NCBI GenBank assembly: GCA_036404275.1
Contig: DASXAM010000074.1
Coordinates: 18,941-82,940, forward strand
DNA from: AP-15 sp036404275
GTDB lineage: Bacteria > Pseudomonadota > Alphaproteobacteria > ATCC43930 > CGMCC-115725
Direction of reading: 5' to 3'
Length of the DNA stretch: 64,000 nucleotides
The translations under genes were made by a program, and so were the position numbers. The notes beneath the pieces were generated by a model that saw nothing but the letters and a program-made list of their open reading frames with translations, did not search any database and was not told the DNA's origin. Within the stretch, counting starts at the first letter, position 1. Each line of letters opens with the position of its first letter. Positions 1 through 9,549 of the stretch are shown here, one piece after another.

Positions 1-462
1 GCCGTTGACGCCGACGACGAGGATCACAAAGGGCTTTTGCGCCGGGTCGAGGCGCAACGGCTTCATCACCGGCTCGACCAGGCGGACCACCTCCTCGGCC
101 AATGCGCCGCGCACCTCCTCGGGCGAAACCTCCTGGCCAAAGCGAGTCCGCCGCAAGCGCTCGGTCACCTCGCCGGCGACCCCGACCCCCATATCGCTGG
201 CGATCAGCAATTCCTCGAGCTCCAGCAAGGCTGCGTCATCAAGCCGGCGGCGGTTGAAGATCGCGCTGATGCCGTCGTTGAGCCGCGTCGAGCTGCGCGA
301 AAGCCCCGCCCGCAGCCGGCCGAGCCAGCCGCGCCGCTCGTCCGGGACAGCGGCTTCCGGCGGCGGCTCCGGCGCCGCAGGCACTTCGAGCGGCGGCCGG
401 CCCGCCGGCTCGATAATGTCGGTCGCCGGCTCCTCGGTGGCGCCGCGCCGCCAGAATCTCAT
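1..462 (-). CDS. ftsY: Signal recognition particle receptor FtsY, N-terminal part (cut by window edge)
   Basis: FtsY is the SRP-receptor GTPase that docks ribosome-nascent chain-SRP complexes at the inner membrane. Only the first 154 codons are in the window. After an acidic/proline-rich linker (residues about 10-45) comes the helical N domain (RGWLGRLRAGLSRSS, then LLELEELLIASDMGV), and the visible part ends at KPFVILVVGVNG, the beginning of the G1 P-loop. The ATG at 462 overlaps the mtaB stop in an ATGA arrangement, so it is probably translationally coupled. dapF-mtaB-ftsY is a recurrent alphaproteobacterial order, which supports the call. Confidence 0.93.
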   Translation of the reverse strand, partial: MRFWRRGATEEPATDIIEPAGRPPLEVPAAPEPPPEAAVPDERRGWLGRLRAGLSRSSTRLNDGISAIFNRRRLDDAALLELEELLIASDMGVGVAGEVTERLRRTRFGQEVSPEEVRGALAEEVVRLVEPVMKPLRLDPAQKPFVILVVGVNG

Positions 463-1688
463 CGCGCTGGCACCCCGACGAGCCGCGCCGCGTCGCTGTC
501 GACGAGGCGCATCCGCTGCACGGTTCCGGGTTCGGCCGAGCCGGCGAAGACGACAGGGGCGTAAAACGCCGCCCGCCCATTGCCGGCGCGCTCGACCAGC
601 ACATCCGTTTCGCTGCCGATGCGGAGGCGCAATTCAGCCGCGAGCGCGGTCTTGCCCGCCGCGCGCAGGCGGGCCGCGCGCTCCTTGACCACCGCGCCCG
701 GTAGCTGGGGCATGCGCGCGGCGGGGGTGCCGGGCCGGGCGCTGTACGGAAACACATGGACAAAGGCGAGCCTGCATTCCGTAACGAGGTCGAGGCTATT
801 GGCGAACATCGCCTCATTCTCGGTCGGGAAGCCGGCGATCAGGTCGGCGCCGAGCGCCGTCTCGGGGCGCAGTGTACGAGCGCGGCGGGCGACCGCGATC
901 GCGTCGGCACGCGAGTGCCGCCGCTTCATCCGCTTCAGGATCAAATCGTCACCCGCCTGCAGCGACAAATGCAGATGCGGCATCAACCGCTCCTCGTCGG
1001 CGAGGAGCCGCCACAGCTCGTCGTCGATCTCGACCGGGTCGAGCGACGAGAGGCGCAGCCGCGAGAGCTCAGGCACCGTCGCTAGCAGCCGACGCACCAT
1101 CTGCCCGAGACTCGGCCGGCCCGGCAAATCGGCGCCATAGGCGGTCAAATCCACCCCGGTCAGCACGATCTCACGATAGCCGGCTTCGACCAGATGCCGC
1201 GCCTGCTCGGCAATGACGCCGATCGGCACCGAGCGGCTCGGCCCACGTGCGTAAGGGATGACGCAAAAGGTGCAGCGATGGTCGCAGCCTTGCTGGACCT
1301 GCAGATAGGCACGGGCGTGGCCTTCGAAGCCGTCCACGAGATGCGTCGCCGTCTCGGCCAAGTCATTGGCGGCGTCGCCCGCCGGCCGATAGCTTTCGGC
1401 GCGCAGCTTTGCCCGGTTGCCGAGTACGCGGTCGATCTCAGGCATCGCCCGATATCGCTCGGGTGCGAGCTCGGCGGCGCAGCCGGTGACGATGATCTCC
1501 GCCATCGGGTGCTCGCGGCGGGCGCGGCGGATCGCCTGCCGCGCCTGGCGCTCGGCCTCGGCGGTGACGGCGCAGGTGTTGACGATGACGGCGCCGTCGA
1601 GCCCGGCCGCCGCCGCTGCCCGACGCATGATTTCGGATTCGAACGCGTTCAGCCGGCAGCCGAAGGTGACGATCTCGTTGCCCTGCAT
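459..1688 (-). CDS. mtaB: tRNA N6-threonylcarbamoyladenosine (t6A37) methylthiotransferase MtaB
   Basis: A 409-residue radical-SAM enzyme that converts t6A to ms2t6A at position 37 of ANN-decoding tRNAs. The N-terminal UPF0004 domain has the three cluster cysteines (TFGCRLN, VNTCAVT, VTGCAAE). The radical-SAM CxxxCxxC motif appears as GCDHRCTFCVIPYARG, and a short TRAM-like domain ends the protein. I chose the ATG at 1688 because it starts directly before the conserved EIVTFGCRLN; longer in-frame extensions run into dapF and have no family similarity. It lies 8 bases downstream of dapF and overlaps ftsY by 4 bases, so the three form one operon. Confidence 0.93.
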   Translation of the reverse strand: MQGNEIVTFGCRLNAFESEIMRRAAAAAGLDGAVIVNTCAVTAEAERQARQAIRRARREHPMAEIIVTGCAAELAPERYRAMPEIDRVLGNRAKLRAESYRPAGDAANDLAETATHLVDGFEGHARAYLQVQQGCDHRCTFCVIPYARGPSRSVPIGVIAEQARHLVEAGYREIVLTGVDLTAYGADLPGRPSLGQMVRRLLATVPELSRLRLSSLDPVEIDDELWRLLADEERLMPHLHLSLQAGDDLILKRMKRRHSRADAIAVARRARTLRPETALGADLIAGFPTENEAMFANSLDLVTECRLAFVHVFPYSARPGTPAARMPQLPGAVVKERAARLRAAGKTALAAELRLRIGSETDVLVERAGNGRAAFYAPVVFAGSAEPGTVQRMRLVDSDAARLVGVPAR

Positions 1689-1696
1689 CGCTCGGG

Positions 1697-2536
1697 TCAA
1701 CCGCCGGCCAACAGCTTCGGGTCGAAGCTGCCCTCGAAGCTCAACGCCGCCGGCCCGGTCATGACCACATGCCCGTCCTCGCGCCATTCGATGTCGAGCA
1801 TGCCGCCGTCGAGCATGACCTCGGCCCGGCGCTCGCCGAGCCCGCGCCGGCTTGCCGCCACCACCGCGGCACAGGCGCCGCTGCCGCAGGCGCGGGTAAT
1901 CCCGGCGCCGCGCTCCCAGACCCGAAGCCGCAAATGCCGGGGGTCGTGCATTGCGACGACGCCGATATTGGCGCGCTGCGGAAAGATCGCATCGTGCTCG
2001 AGAGCGGGACCGATCGCCGCAAGATCGACGGCCTCGACATCATTGACAAAAAACGTTGCATGCGGATTGCCGAGGTTGGTGCAGACGGGCCCCGACAGCG
2101 GTCCTCGCTCGAGATCGAGCCGATCGGTATCGCCGGGCCAGGCGAGCGGGATCTCGTGCCACAGCATGCGCGCTTTGCCCATATCGACGGCGATGCGCCC
2201 GTCGGGCTGCATTTCGGCTTCGAGAAGGCCGGCCGCGGTTTCGATTCGCACCCGCTGCTCGCCGGTTTCGCGCGCCACGAGCCAGGCGACGCAGCGCGTG
2301 CCGTTGCCGCAGGCTTCCGCCTCGCCGCCATCGGGATTGCGAATGCATATCGCGACGTGGGCGCGCGGGTGGAGCGGCGGCTCGAGCAGGATCACTTGGT
2401 CGCAGCCGATGCCGGTATGGCGGTCGGCGAGCGCGCGCGCGCCCTCGGACGCAAGCAGAAGCGCTTCGCGACGGGCATCGAGCACGACAAAATCGTTGCC
2501 TAGCCCGTGCATTTTGAGAAATGCAATCCGGTCCAT
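1697..2536 (-). CDS. dapF: Diaminopimelate epimerase
   Basis: A 279-residue cytosolic epimerase interconverting LL- and meso-diaminopimelate for lysine and peptidoglycan synthesis. It begins with the hallmark FLKMHGLGNDFVVLD. Both active-site cysteines are present, in EACGNGTRC and in TRACGSGACA, so it should be catalytically complete. Length is typical for the family. It is the upstream member of a tight dapF-mtaB-ftsY run. Confidence 0.96.
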   Translation of the reverse strand: MDRIAFLKMHGLGNDFVVLDARREALLLASEGARALADRHTGIGCDQVILLEPPLHPRAHVAICIRNPDGGEAEACGNGTRCVAWLVARETGEQRVRIETAAGLLEAEMQPDGRIAVDMGKARMLWHEIPLAWPGDTDRLDLERGPLSGPVCTNLGNPHATFFVNDVEAVDLAAIGPALEHDAIFPQRANIGVVAMHDPRHLRLRVWERGAGITRACGSGACAAVVAASRRGLGERRAEVMLDGGMLDIEWREDGHVVMTGPAALSFEGSFDPKLLAGG

Positions 2537-2585
2537 GCCACCCGCTTATATGGCGGCGTCGGCGCTTCTGTCCAACCACGCCCCG

Positions 2586-3086
2586 TCAGCCCTTACGCTG
2601 CGACGACTTCACCGCCGCGTGGCGGGTGGGGTGGCTCGAATGCCCGGTGCTGCGGGTCTTGGCCGAAGACGCGATGCTGGCGTGCGATGACACGGCAGGC
2701 CGAGAATGCGCCGACGAAGCCGTGCGTGTGGTCTTTCCCGGCCTCGCGGCGGCCATCCGGCTTGCATGGCTTTTATCTTTCGCCTTGCCGGCGACATGGC
2801 TCCCACCGCGATGATGCGACGCCGTCCGGCTGGAGTGCCGCTCCGTTGCTCTGGACGCGTGCTCCGATGCGGCGGCAGGCGCCGCCGTCACGGCCGCCTG
2901 GTCGGCGGCGGACCAATCCTCGCTCCGTACCGTCGGCGCTGCGACGCTATGGGTGAAATAGGCGGGCGTGTCGCCGCCCGGGGTAAAATTCTTGGTGCCG
3001 TAGGCCGGCATTTCGGCAGCGAATGCCGGCCAGCCGGCGGCGCCCAGCAACACAGCCATAACTGCGATCGTCAACCGATATCGCAT
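2586..3086 (-). CDS. Small secreted Ser/His/Ala-rich protein of unknown function
   Basis: A 166-residue protein with a clear Sec signal peptide (RLTIAVMAVLLGAAGWPAFAA, cleavage after AFA-A about residue 23). The mature part has no recognised domain. Residues 75-166 are low-complexity and very rich in serine, histidine, alanine and arginine, suggesting a disordered basic periplasmic protein or possibly metal binding by the histidines. It sits between the flavin reductase (23-base gap) and dapF (49-base gap) on the same strand. Function not known. Confidence 0.6.
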   Translation of the reverse strand: MRYRLTIAVMAVLLGAAGWPAFAAEMPAYGTKNFTPGGDTPAYFTHSVAAPTVRSEDWSAADQAAVTAAPAAASEHASRATERHSSRTASHHRGGSHVAGKAKDKSHASRMAAARPGKTTRTASSAHSRPAVSSHASIASSAKTRSTGHSSHPTRHAAVKSSQRKG

Positions 3087-3109
3087 CCCCCGCTCCCCCT
3101 TTTTCCGCT

Positions 3110-3748
3110 TTACCCCTTGCTGGCGTTCCAGTTCTCCACGGTCAGCCGGTCCATCAGAAACAAATCGCTGGTGCGCGCATACCAGCCCCGGCCGTGCATG
3201 CGCCCGATCAGTCGCATCCGCTCGGTGTGGACGTAAGTCTTGGCGACATCGACCAGATCGTCACGGATGTGGATGTGGATGACCTGGCCGATTTCGAGCG
3301 TCGAGCGCGCCCCGAGCGTGATGCCGGTGACACGCAGACACTCGAAGCTGACCGGTGACTGCGCGACGCGCGGCGGTCGCACCCCCGCCGAAGGCAGTGG
3401 CGTCAACCGGGCATGGCCGAGCTCTTCGACCCCGGTTGGGAAATCGACCGCGCAGATGTTCATCCGTTCGGCCAATTCCTCATCGACCAGGTTGACGACG
3501 AATTCACCGCTGTCGCGGATGTTTCGCGCGGTGTCCTTGTAGCCGTCGCCGCCCGAATCGCCCGGGCTGATGCCGAGCACGACAATTGGCGGAATCGAGC
3601 TCACCGCATTGAAAAAGCTGAAAGGCGCCGCGTTGACCCGGCCTTCCTGATCAACCGTGGTGGCGAGCGCGATCGGCCGCGGCACGACGGTCGAAACCAA
3701 GAGCTTGTAGGCGTCGGCGGCATCCATCCGCGCCAGGTCGAAATGCAT
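3110..3748 (-). CDS. Flavin reductase family protein (FMN-binding split barrel)
   Basis: A 212-residue protein of the DIM6/NTAB flavin-reductase-like family. The N-terminal PRPIALATTVDQEGRVNAAP followed by FSFFNAVSSIPP and an FVVNLVDEELAERMN region is the characteristic FMN-binding split-barrel signature. Such proteins bind FMN and often supply reduced flavin to monooxygenases, though the partner is not identifiable here. I chose the ATG at 3748 because a GGAGGGGGAG Shine-Dalgarno sits directly upstream; a start at 3880 would add 44 residues without family similarity. Confidence 0.82.
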   Translation of the reverse strand: MHFDLARMDAADAYKLLVSTVVPRPIALATTVDQEGRVNAAPFSFFNAVSSIPPIVVLGISPGDSGGDGYKDTARNIRDSGEFVVNLVDEELAERMNICAVDFPTGVEELGHARLTPLPSAGVRPPRVAQSPVSFECLRVTGITLGARSTLEIGQVIHIHIRDDLVDVAKTYVHTERMRLIGRMHGRGWYARTSDLFLMDRLTVENWNASKG

Positions 3749-3889
3749 CTCCCCCTCCGCTGCGGCGGCGTAGGGACGCACAATAACCCGATTCAGCCGG
3801 CCGGCCACCCCGCATGCCGGCGCCGCGGCGGGGTTCGGCTTCAGCTCGACGTAAGAAGCAATGGGAAAGATCAACAACACCGTTCGCCA

Positions 3890-4000
3890 TCGGCGGCGTC
3901 GTTAACGAAAATATGGCTTATACTAAGGCGATTCTGTGTGGATTTTGAATCAATTTCGCTCTAACTTAGCGAGCCCTCTTGTAAACATCGAGCAGGTCAG
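3890..4000. promoter_or_regulatory. AT-rich divergent intergenic region with a -10-like hexamer
   Basis: The region between the divergent flavin reductase and giant repeat protein is unusually AT-rich for this genome. It contains TATACT at 3919-3924 on the plus strand, a good -10 match, but no convincing -35 at standard spacing. It is a plausible promoter region for the giant secreted protein; the exact start point cannot be fixed by eye. Confidence 0.3.
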
Positions 4001-4010
4001 GAACGCCGAA

Positions 4011-7000
4011 ATGGCTGCCCTCAGCTGGAAAAAGGCCACGAGCGGTAATTGGACGGTGGCGGCCAATTGGAGCCCCGCCAAGATCCCGGGCGCCAGCGAC
4101 GATGCGACGATTGGGATCGCTGGGATCTATACGGTCTCGCTAACCTCGCAGGTCACCGTCCATTCGATCAGCCTCGGGGATGTCGACGGGGTGCTGAGCA
4201 TTGCCGCTCCCAGCAAGACCGAGACCGTCACCACGGGTCTGACCAATGCCGGCACCGTCGCTCTGACTGGCGCCACCACGCTGAAGGCCGGTTCGCTGGC
4301 CAATGGTGGCACCGTGGTTCTGGGCAGCGGTGCGGCGTTCGACATTGCCGGGAACGCGACCAACAACGGCATGGTCGAGCTTGCCGCCAATGTAAACGGG
4401 CTCGGCGATGCGGGCACGAGCAGCCTGACCGTCGGCGGCAAGCTCACCAACAACGGCGATCTCAATATCGGTAATAGCGGATTGACCAAACCGGTTACGG
4501 TAAAGGCCGCGAGCTTCGCTAACGCCGTGCAAGGCACGGTTAGCCTGGTTGGAGGCGGCGGCGCAGGTCCGGCGACGCTCGACATCGGTGCCGCGGCGCC
4601 GGGGACTCTAACGGGCGCTTATTATCTGCAGGGCAATTCGCTGGTCGAGTTCAAGAGCGGCCACGTCACCACGATCGCCAGCAACAGCGTGCTGCGGCTC
4701 GATGGCGCGCAGGCGCGGGTGGCGCTCGCCGGCAGTCCCGGAAGCAGCAGCGCGCTGACCTCGCTTACAACCAATAACGGCTTCTTCGAACTCGAAGACC
4801 ATGCCACGATCGCCGTCACCGCCGCCGGCGTCTTCAAAAATTTCGGTGAAATCGATGTCGATACCTTGGGTGGCGGTGGCAGCCGACTGACGATTGCCGG
4901 CACGCTCAACAACATCGGCTTTCTCGATATCGGCGGCAGCTCGCTCGTTGTTGGCGGCGCGCCGGCATTGGTGACCGTCGGCAGGCTGACCTCCACCGGC
5001 TCGATCGAGCTCGAAGGCGGTCCGGGTCGGGCCACGCTCGATGTGCGCGGCGCCGCCTTCCCGACCGTGACCAGCTCAATCGAGCTCGACGCCGACGCGG
5101 TGCTCGAGTTCGGCAGCGGCAGCATCACCGCCATCGCCAGCGGCGGCGATCTCGACCTCAACGGGGCAGGGGCGCACGTCGCGCTGCGTGGCAATACGGC
5201 GACGAGCGGCGCGCTCGCCAAGCTGGCCAGCAATGCCGGAACGTTAATTCTGAACGACGGCGCGACGCTCGCCACAAAAGTAGGCTTGGCCAACAACGGC
5301 TCGCTCGACATCGACCCCGGTTTCTCCGGGTTTTTCAACGACGGCGGCAGCAGTCTCGCCATCGGCGGCACGCTCACCAACAACGAGACCGCCGTAATCG
5401 GCAACGACGGTATTACCACGGCAACAAATGTGAGCGCTAACGCGCTGGTCAATTCAGGCCTCCTTCAGATCACTGGCAGCGACAACGTGCAGGCCAGCCT
5501 GAAGGTCAACGCCGCTGCGCCGGCGACGCTGACCGCGGGCAGCTACCGGCTTACCGGCGACGCTTTGCTGCAGTTTACCAGCGGCGGCATCGGTGCGATC
5601 GGCGCCTTCGTGACGCTGTCGCTCGACGGTGCCAAGTCTCGGGTGGCGGTGTCCAAGACCCCCAACAGCAACAGCGCTTTGACCGGCCTCACCAGTAACG
5701 CCGGCACGTTCGATCTGGAGGATGGCGCAAAAGTCGGCATTACCGCGGCGAAGGGGCTAACCAACAGCAGTTTTCTCGAAGTCGACCAGTCCGGCAACGG
5801 CGGCAGCAAGCTCACCGTCAGTGGGGTGCTGACCAATTCGAGCGCCCTCGACATCGGCAATGAGGACATCATCGCGGCGACAAACGTGACCGCGGCAAAG
5901 CTCGTCAACACCGGCACGATCGACATCGATGGCGGCACCTCGAAGCAGGCTACCCTCGACATCAAAGCGGCCGCGCCTAGCACCTTGCAGAACGCCACCT
6001 ACAACCTCGCCGGCGACGCCCTGCTCGCCTTTGGAAGTGGCGCCGTCACCGCGATCGGCACTAACGGTCGGCTGTCGCTTGACGGCGCGAAGTCGCGGGT
6101 AGCATCGGGCGCCGCCACCGGCAGCAACAGCACGCTGACCAAGCTTGCCGGAAACAGCGGCCTCTTTGTCCTCCAGAACGGCGCACTGGTCACGACCACG
6201 CTCGGCTTCGTCAACAGTGGTCTGATCCAGATAGATGCGTTCGCGCCCGAGGTCGGCGGCAGCAGTCTCGCGATCGGCGGCACTTTGACCAACGGCGACA
6301 ATCTCAGCATCGGCAACAGCGCCATTAGCACCGGTGTCAATGTCAGCGCCAAAGCGCTGGCCAATACCGGCAACATTATTCTGACCGGCGGCACGGCCCG
6401 CGCCACGCTGAAAATCGGCGCCGCCGCGCCTGCCACCCTGACCGGCACCTTTAGCCTCAGCACCAATGCGCTGCTAGAGTTCACCGGCGGCGCGATCACC
6501 GCGATCGGGCCCAATGCGCGCCTGTCGCTCGCCGGCAAGAAAGCGCTCGTCGCCGTCGCCGGCGCGCTGACCAGCGACAGCGCATTGACCAAGCTCGCCA
6601 GCAACGCCGGGACCTTCGATCTCGAGCAAGGCGCCGCATTGGCGACGAAGGTTGGCTTCGCCAACACCGATTCGCTCGAAATCGACGGAAACAACTCCTT
6701 TGGCGGCACCAGCGGCGGCAGCAGCCTCACCATCGGCGGCGCTCTGACCAACAGCAACGACGTCACCATTGGCAACACCGGTCTCACGGCAAACACCAGC
6801 GTGATTGCAACCGGGGCGCTCACTAACAACCCCAATGCGACGTTCACTTTGACGAGCGGCACGGCGCACGCAACGCTGAAGGTTGGCGGCGCCCTGAACA
6901 ATGCCGGGTTTCTCGAGCTCGACGAGTTCAGCGGCGGCAATGCCGGCAGCGGCGGCAGCACCCTGACCGTCACCGGAGCCCTGACCAATAGCGGCACGCT

Positions 7001-8951
7001 ACAAGTCGGCAACGGCAACATTACTCGAGCGACCGCCGCCACGGCGGCCAAGCTCACCAACACCGGCACGATCGACCTCTTCGGCGGTATCGCTGCGAAC
7101 GGCGGCTCGGCGCGCGCGAGCCTCGGCATCGGTGCGGCGGCGCCCTCGGTCTGGGTCGGGAGGGCGGAGCTCTCCGGCAATGCCTTGCTCAAGTTCGGCA
7201 GCGGCACTATTCAGACCATCGGCAGCGGCGCCAACCTTTCGATCGACGGTGCCCAGGCCTTTGTGGCTAACGCAGCCAAGCCGACGAGCAACAGTGCGCT
7301 GACCGGCCTCACAACCAATTCCGGCAGCTTCAGTCTGAGCGATGGAGCGACGCTCGCGCTTAGCGCTTTTGACAACAGCGCGACGTTGGCGGTGGACGGC
7401 GCATTTCCAACGACGAGCCTCGGCGGCAGCAGCCTTAAGCTCAGCGGGCTTTTAACCAACGGCGGCACGCTCACCATCGGCAATAGCAGCATCACCAAGG
7501 CGGCGACCGTTACCGCTGCGGGGCTCGTCAACAATGGCGCGGTCGACCTTACCGGCGGCACCGCGCGGGCGACCTTGAATATCGGCAGCCCGGCACCGGG
7601 GAATTTGTCGGGGAGCTTCGATCTCGAGGGCAATGCGCTGCTGGAATTCGCCGGCGGCGGCATTACAACCATCGGCGGCGGCCTGACGCTCGACGGCGCC
7701 AAGGCGCTGGTGGCGCTCAGCAGCAAGCTCACCAGCAACAGCGCGCTCAGCGGGCTCAACACCGTCAGCGGGACCTTCGACCTCGAAGGCGGCGCCGCCT
7801 TGAGCCTCACAGGCGGGCTGAGCAACACCGGCAGATTGGATGTCGACACAAGCTTTGGCCAGGGCGGGAGCAGCCTCACGCTCGGCGGGACGCTGATCAC
7901 CACCAATTTTTTCGCCATCGGCAACTCCAACTTGAGCGCGACGACAAAGGTGAAAGTGGCCGTGCTTACCGCCACTGGCTCGATTAACATCAGCGGCGGG
8001 ATCGGCGCCAACACCAACACGGCGACCTTGTCCTTGACCGGCGCATCCTCCGATGGCGGCTTTATGAGCATCGGCGGAGGCGGTGTGCTGGTGCTCGGCA
8101 GCACCTTGACCGTAACAAGCCAGCTGCTCTTGAGTGGGGGCACGGTCTCCGGCGGCACCCTGGCCGGAACCGGCACGCTCACGGGCTCCCAGACCAGCAC
8201 CTTAAATCACGTGACGATCGCCGCCGGCGCTACGTTCACCGCGGGGTTCGGCAGCACGCTCAACGACAACGGCGTCACCGTCAATGGCGCGATGAAGGGC
8301 GGCGGCAGCGCGACGCTCGATTTCCTCAACCATGGCACCCTCAATGTGACCAATGTGTCGGGCTTCCCGACGATCGGTCTCGCCAATGGCGGGGCGAACA
8401 GCCTGACCCTGACCGACCCGAATTTCACCAGCACCGCCGGCGTCATCACGATTACCGACGGCGATTCCGGCAACACCGTCGATGCGCACACCTTGTCCTC
8501 GGTAAACGCGATCTTTGTCACCGCAGGCACCGGCACGGACAAGCTGACGGGCGGCGACGGGGATGATGTCTTCATCGCCGGCGGCAAGACCACGATGACC
8601 GGCAACGCCGGCACCAATCAGTTCCGCTTCCTCGCCGCCGGCAGCAGCAACGTTATCGCCGATTTCGGCGGATCGGCGTCGAACGAGCTGGTGTTCAGCA
8701 ATTCCGGGTTCAATCTCGGCCTCAGCGGCGCCGGCGCGACGCCGCAGATGATGACGCCGAGCGAGGCGAGCACATTGTTCACGGCCAACGCCACCGGCAA
8801 GTTCAACAATACGAGCCAGCGCCTTGCTTACAGCACCGCAACCGGCAAGCTGTTCGCCAGCGCCGACGGCAGCGGCAGCTCGGCCCAGCTCGTCGCTACG
8901 CTGACCGCCCACCCGTCGATCGCCGCCACCCAGCTCTTCTTCATCTCCTGA
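4011..8951 (+). CDS. Giant repeat-containing secreted/surface protein with RTX-like C-terminus
   Basis: A 1646-residue protein made mostly of seven full and two partial repeats of about 150 residues. Each unit contains SLTIGGTLTNxxxLxIGNS, an AxATLxIGAAAPATLTG stretch, LLEFGSGxITAIG, LSLDGAKxRVA and a SNAGTFDLExGA segment, so it is probably a long parallel beta-helix. Near the end are a TDKLTGGDGDDVFIAGG RTX-like calcium motif and an AYSTATGKLFASADGSGSS-type tail, as seen on type I secretion substrates. There is no N-terminal signal peptide, which also fits type I export. I prefer the ATG at 4011, directly before AALSWKKATSGNW; an in-frame GTG exists at 3936. No type I transporter genes are nearby. 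Adhesin or biofilm matrix protein is inferred. Confidence 0.8.
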   Translation: MAALSWKKATSGNWTVAANWSPAKIPGASDDATIGIAGIYTVSLTSQVTVHSISLGDVDGVLSIAAPSKTETVTTGLTNAGTVALTGATTLKAGSLANGGTVVLGSGAAFDIAGNATNNGMVELAANVNGLGDAGTSSLTVGGKLTNNGDLNIGNSGLTKPVTVKAASFANAVQGTVSLVGGGGAGPATLDIGAAAPGTLTGAYYLQGNSLVEFKSGHVTTIASNSVLRLDGAQARVALAGSPGSSSALTSLTTNNGFFELEDHATIAVTAAGVFKNFGEIDVDTLGGGGSRLTIAGTLNNIGFLDIGGSSLVVGGAPALVTVGRLTSTGSIELEGGPGRATLDVRGAAFPTVTSSIELDADAVLEFGSGSITAIASGGDLDLNGAGAHVALRGNTATSGALAKLASNAGTLILNDGATLATKVGLANNGSLDIDPGFSGFFNDGGSSLAIGGTLTNNETAVIGNDGITTATNVSANALVNSGLLQITGSDNVQASLKVNAAAPATLTAGSYRLTGDALLQFTSGGIGAIGAFVTLSLDGAKSRVAVSKTPNSNSALTGLTSNAGTFDLEDGAKVGITAAKGLTNSSFLEVDQSGNGGSKLTVSGVLTNSSALDIGNEDIIAATNVTAAKLVNTGTIDIDGGTSKQATLDIKAAAPSTLQNATYNLAGDALLAFGSGAVTAIGTNGRLSLDGAKSRVASGAATGSNSTLTKLAGNSGLFVLQNGALVTTTLGFVNSGLIQIDAFAPEVGGSSLAIGGTLTNGDNLSIGNSAISTGVNVSAKALANTGNIILTGGTARATLKIGAAAPATLTGTFSLSTNALLEFTGGAITAIGPNARLSLAGKKALVAVAGALTSDSALTKLASNAGTFDLEQGAALATKVGFANTDSLEIDGNNSFGGTSGGSSLTIGGALTNSNDVTIGNTGLTANTSVIATGALTNNPNATFTLTSGTAHATLKVGGALNNAGFLELDEFSGGNAGSGGSTLTVTGALTNSGTLQVGNGNITRATAATAAKLTNTGTIDLFGGIAANGGSARASLGIGAAAPSVWVGRAELSGNALLKFGSGTIQTIGSGANLSIDGAQAFVANAAKPTSNSALTGLTTNSGSFSLSDGATLALSAFDNSATLAVDGAFPTTSLGGSSLKLSGLLTNGGTLTIGNSSITKAATVTAAGLVNNGAVDLTGGTARATLNIGSPAPGNLSGSFDLEGNALLEFAGGGITTIGGGLTLDGAKALVALSSKLTSNSALSGLNTVSGTFDLEGGAALSLTGGLSNTGRLDVDTSFGQGGSSLTLGGTLITTNFFAIGNSNLSATTKVKVAVLTATGSINISGGIGANTNTATLSLTGASSDGGFMSIGGGGVLVLGSTLTVTSQLLLSGGTVSGGTLAGTGTLTGSQTSTLNHVTIAAGATFTAGFGSTLNDNGVTVNGAMKGGGSATLDFLNHGTLNVTNVSGFPTIGLANGGANSLTLTDPNFTSTAGVITITDGDSGNTVDAHTLSSVNAIFVTAGTGTDKLTGGDGDDVFIAGGKTTMTGNAGTNQFRFLAAGSSNVIADFGGSASNELVFSNSGFNLGLSGAGATPQMMTPSEASTLFTANATGKFNNTSQRLAYSTATGKLFASADGSGSSAQLVATLTAHPSIAATQLFFIS
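4430..8060 (+). repeat. Tandem protein-coding repeats, unit about 450 bp
   Basis: Nine degenerate units of about 150 codons within the giant protein. Unit boundaries recur at GGS-S/K/T-LT, for example near 4900, 5350, 5810, 6255, 6715, 6955, 7420 and 7865. The unit starting near 6720 is shortened to about 80 codons. Units are diverged in DNA, so the array is old rather than a recent expansion. Confidence 0.75.
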
Positions 8952-9030
8952 CCTTGACGGCGGCGCGCGCCATGCCTTCCTTTGCGCTATGATCGGCCCC
9001 GGGTGAGGCGGTTACACAAAGGAGGCGGCG

Positions 9031-9534
9031 ATGGACGAGGACGCGAAGAAGACGGCGCTGCGCATGATTCCCTACGGGATCTACGTGCTGACCGCTGATG
9101 ACGGCAAAGGCAATGTTGCGGCGGCGACGGTCAATTGGGTGACGCAGACGGCATTCCACCCGCCGCTTGTCGTCGTCGGGGTCAAGACCGATTCCGGCGC
9201 CTACGGAATCGTCAAGGAGACCAAGGGCTTTACGCTCAACATGCTGGGCAAGGATCACAAAGGGGTGGCCTTCACCTTCTTCAAGCCGACCAAGCTCGAA
9301 GACGGCAAGCTCTCTGGCCAGGCGATCCACAAGGGTGCCAACGGTCTCCCGATCCTCGATGCGGCGCTGGCCGCGGTCGAATGCAAGGTGACCGGGATCG
9401 TTGAGCAGGGCGACCACCATATCGTCGTCGGCGAGGTCGTCGAGGCGCATCTGCCAAAGCCGATCACCGGCCGCCCCGACGCCGCGATCCTCGAAATGAA
9501 GGAACTGGGCGACAACGTCTTCTACGGCGGTTGA
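9031..9534 (+). CDS. Flavin reductase family protein, short form
   Basis: A 167-residue single-domain flavin-reductase-like protein. IPYGIYVLTADDGKGNVAAA, then TVNWVTQTAFHPPLVVVGV and FTLNMLGKDHKGVAFTFFK, match the FMN-binding split-barrel core. A strong AAAGGAGG Shine-Dalgarno lies 5 bases before the ATG. It is distinct from the 212-residue family member at 3.1-3.7 kb. The HEPN/MNT pair starts only 15 bases downstream, probably coincidental adjacency. Confidence 0.85.
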   Translation: MDEDAKKTALRMIPYGIYVLTADDGKGNVAAATVNWVTQTAFHPPLVVVGVKTDSGAYGIVKETKGFTLNMLGKDHKGVAFTFFKPTKLEDGKLSGQAIHKGANGLPILDAALAAVECKVTGIVEQGDHHIVVGEVVEAHLPKPITGRPDAAILEMKELGDNVFYGG

Positions 9535-9549
9535 CCACGGCGAAGACCG

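Noticed and set aside
2586..3086. Histone-like or LPXTG surface protein
   Set aside because: The Ser/His/Arg-rich tail has no histone motif and no sorting signal; left as unknown secreted protein.
8540..8600. Full RTX toxin
   Set aside because: Only one GGDGDD-type nonapeptide is visible and there is no toxin domain or RTX activator/transport gene nearby; described as RTX-like only.
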